Source of the DNA: Candidatus Kuenenbacteria bacterium GW2011_GWA2_42_15
Lineage (GTDB): Bacteria > Patescibacteriota > Patescibacteriia > UBA2196 > GWA2-42-15
NCBI GenBank assembly: GCA_000998185.1
Contig: LCCW01000058.1
Span: 1-5,503, forward strand
Direction: 5' to 3'
DNA length: 5,503 bases
The notes under the pieces were generated by a model that did not search any database, was not told the DNA's origin, and saw only the letters and a list, made by a program, of their open reading frames with translations. Position numbers and translations under genes: made by a program. Position 1 is the stretch's first letter, and each line of letters starts with the position of its first letter. Positions 4,199 to 5,503 of this stretch are shown piece after piece.

Positions 4199-5307
4199 TT
4201 CTCCCTTAATCTTACCACCTCTGCTTTGATTTTTCTAACTTCATCAAAAATAATAGCTGCGGCCGGAATGACGATAATCAGCATAAAGCCAAATGGTTTT
4301 TTGGCAAAGTCCACGGCGTAGCCGACATAAGGCGCTGTAAAAATCACTTTGCCCGCAATTTCACTTCCCAAGACCTCTTGCATATCTGGCGAATTATTAG
4401 CGTCGCCTTTGGTAATATAAATTTTTTGTCCGTTATTGTCTTTGATTTCAAAAATTCTATGCGTGGTCGGCGTCTGCGTTTTAGAAATTTTGCCAAAAGT
4501 AATGATGTCGCCGATTTTGTATTCCATTGCTGACTTAATCGCCACAATACTGCCGGTGTGAATTTCTGGCTCCATAGAACCAGACAGCACAGTCAAAATT
4601 TTAAAATTTCCAGCCTGCCCGCCGAAGAGGCGGGTAATCGGCAAAACCGAAACAACAAGCAAAATAGCGATCATTGCCAAGCAGACGATAAAAATATTAA
4701 CCTCGCCTAAGCCCCGCAAAATATCCCGATCATTAATTTTTTCCACCGTCTCAAGGCACTTTTTTAATTGTTCTTTCAGACGGCGACCGGTCCAAAATTT
4801 CAGAACTTCCTCGTCAATCTCCCAACTGTTTTTGGCAAAATAATAAACATCGTAAACATCGCGCATGGCGATATTTTTTCGTCCGATCAGCGCCGCCAAT
4901 TTATTGGCAAAAAGAGTTTCTTTTTTAGCGCCAAACATGGCAATGCCCAGATATTCTTTTGGTTCATATTTATTATTATTTTCACGGGTAGAAATTTCTA
5001 TTTTAATATTATGCTCTTCATCGCCATAAGACAAAAGAAAGAATATCGTCCATCTTTTTATCTGTTGCTCTTTGATCGTGCCGAATTTTTTTAATATGTT
5101 TTCTATTTTATCAAAAACCGCTTGTTTGTCGGCCAACTTGGGCTGGATTAAATCAAAATCCAAATCAACTGAAAATCTGGGGAGATGATAGAAAAAATAA
5201 GCGCAAGTGCCGCCTTTAAATCCCAAGGTTGAGGAAATTTCAATGTCGCTGTAAATTTCTTTTAAAATTTGCGTCATTAATAATTGATGTTTTGCTTTAT
5301 TGAGCAT
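4183..5307 (-). CDS. AbiEii-type nucleotidyltransferase fused to SipW/ER-type signal peptidase I
   Basis: 374 residues. Residues 1-202 are an AbiEii/AbiGii-type nucleotidyltransferase: GFKGGT (29-34), RFSVDLDFD with D48 and D50, a likely third acidic residue E104 in IKIEIS, K136 in ANKLAAL, and RDVYDVYYF (149-157). It stops at ILRGLGEV, where I would expect roughly 30 more residues. Residues 204-223 are a transmembrane helix that begins at once. Residues 238-330 are a signal peptidase I domain: catalytic S244 in SGSMEP, H283 in TTHRIFEI replacing the bacterial Lys, and GDANNSPD with D302 and D308. A second helix lies at about 338-354 with a basic C-terminus. The Ser/His pair marks the SipW/archaeal/ER class. 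Topology fits: nucleotidyltransferase inside, peptidase outside. The start overlaps the end of the AbiEi-like gene by 11 bases, typical of coupled AbiE pairs. AbiEii is the toxin partner in type IV toxin-antitoxin systems; whether this truncated copy is active is unknown. Confidence 0.88.
   Translation of the reverse strand: MLNKAKHQLLMTQILKEIYSDIEISSTLGFKGGTCAYFFYHLPRFSVDLDFDLIQPKLADKQAVFDKIENILKKFGTIKEQQIKRWTIFFLLSYGDEEHNIKIEISTRENNNKYEPKEYLGIAMFGAKKETLFANKLAALIGRKNIAMRDVYDVYYFAKNSWEIDEEVLKFWTGRRLKEQLKKCLETVEKINDRDILRGLGEVNIFIVCLAMIAILLVVSVLPITRLFGGQAGNFKILTVLSGSMEPEIHTGSIVAIKSAMEYKIGDIITFGKISKTQTPTTHRIFEIKDNNGQKIYITKGDANNSPDMQEVLGSEIAGKVIFTAPYVGYAVDFAKKPFGFMLIIVIPAAAIIFDEVRKIKAEVVRLREKNHEL
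4618..4634. repeat. GC-rich palindrome in frame inside the signal peptidase
   Basis: CCCGCC (4618-4623) and GGCGGG (4629-4634) form a 6-bp GC stem around GAAGA. With flanking bases it is translated as TRLFGGQAG, between the first membrane helix (ending SVLPI) and the NFKILTVLSGSMEP block. In related peptidases, as I recall them, a short GN(Y/F)K loop directly follows the Pro, so this peptide looks like an insertion. Its GC content differs sharply from its surroundings. Confidence 0.5.
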
Positions 5308-5503
5308 ATTGCTGGTATTTTTTTAATCTGATTTCCAGTTGCTTATTTTTGTAAATTTTTGCCAATGGCGCGCATTTTTCCCAGTCAATGTTTCTTAAAT
5401 TGTCAAAATGATAATTTTTAAATAAATAAATCATATCCAGTAAGGCGCGTTCTTTGCTTGCCTGGCTATAGCCGTTTTTACTGATAATGCCCTGGTTATT
5501 AGC
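5297..5503 (-). CDS. AbiEi-like antitoxin/regulator, C-terminal 68 residues (cut by window edge)
   Basis: The reverse strand is open from the window edge (first codon 5503-5501, Ala) to TAA at 5299-5297, giving 68 residues. The segment ASKERALLDMIYLFKNYHFD, then NIDWEKCAPLAKIYKNKQLEIRLKKY, matches the C-terminal part of AbiEi-like proteins, where a (S/P)xERAxLDxIY block is usual. AbiEi proteins carry an N-terminal winged helix, bind their own promoter and act as antitoxin to AbiEii; the DNA-binding half would lie outside the window. The stop overlaps the AbiEii start by 11 bases (ATGCTCAATAA), which supports translational coupling. The ORF was identified by translating the sequence by eye. 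The family call rests on the motif and on the AbiEii neighbour. Confidence 0.75.
   Translation of the reverse strand, partial: ANNQGIISKNGYSQASKERALLDMIYLFKNYHFDNLRNIDWEKCAPLAKIYKNKQLEIRLKKYQQYAQ

Overview
All genes in this window lie on the minus strand in a tight row. The intergenic gaps are 21, 31, 31 and 113 bp, and one gene pair overlaps. Most starts lack a clear Shine-Dalgarno site, and TGA works as an ordinary stop. The gene content (short AbiE-type genes, a four-helix-bundle S23/IVP protein, a SipW-like signal peptidase, and secreted proteins with TasA-like and lamin-tail domains) looks like a Candidate Phyla Radiation / Patescibacteria genome, probably a Parcubacteria-type lineage. 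That placement rests on remembered gene styles, not on a marker gene. No rRNA, tRNA, CRISPR array or transposase is visible.

Layout in the direction of transcription (right to left): the C-terminal end of an AbiEi-like protein (5297-5503, cut by the window); an overlapping ORF that joins an AbiEii-type nucleotidyltransferase to a complete SipW/ER-type signal peptidase I (4183-5307); a four-helix-bundle protein (3762-4151); a membrane-anchored TolB/PD40 propeller-like protein (3087-3740); a 935-residue secreted multidomain protein (248-3055); a 113-bp gap packed with hairpins; and the N-terminus of another exported protein (1-134, cut by the window).

The genes suggest a secretion and cell-surface theme. 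The peptidase carries a Ser/His active site of the SipW/archaeal/ER kind. The 935-residue protein carries the SDTE...NT.AGTLD signature of TasA/camelysin proteins, which are the classical SipW substrates. It also has a permuted papain-like (YiiX/NlpC-like) hydrolase domain, a lamin-tail domain and an acidic tail. The partial gene at the left end also encodes a secreted protein.

The second theme is small repeats that intrude on genes. Heptamer arrays (unit TTCATRA) sit at three successive gene boundaries, and the four-helix-bundle gene is bracketed by two of them in inverted orientation. A GC-rich palindrome lies in frame inside the signal peptidase. A pair of related inverted modules with strong hairpins fills the last gap and supplies the final residues and stop codon of the 935-residue protein. 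Three of the four complete genes take their last codons and stop from repeat DNA.
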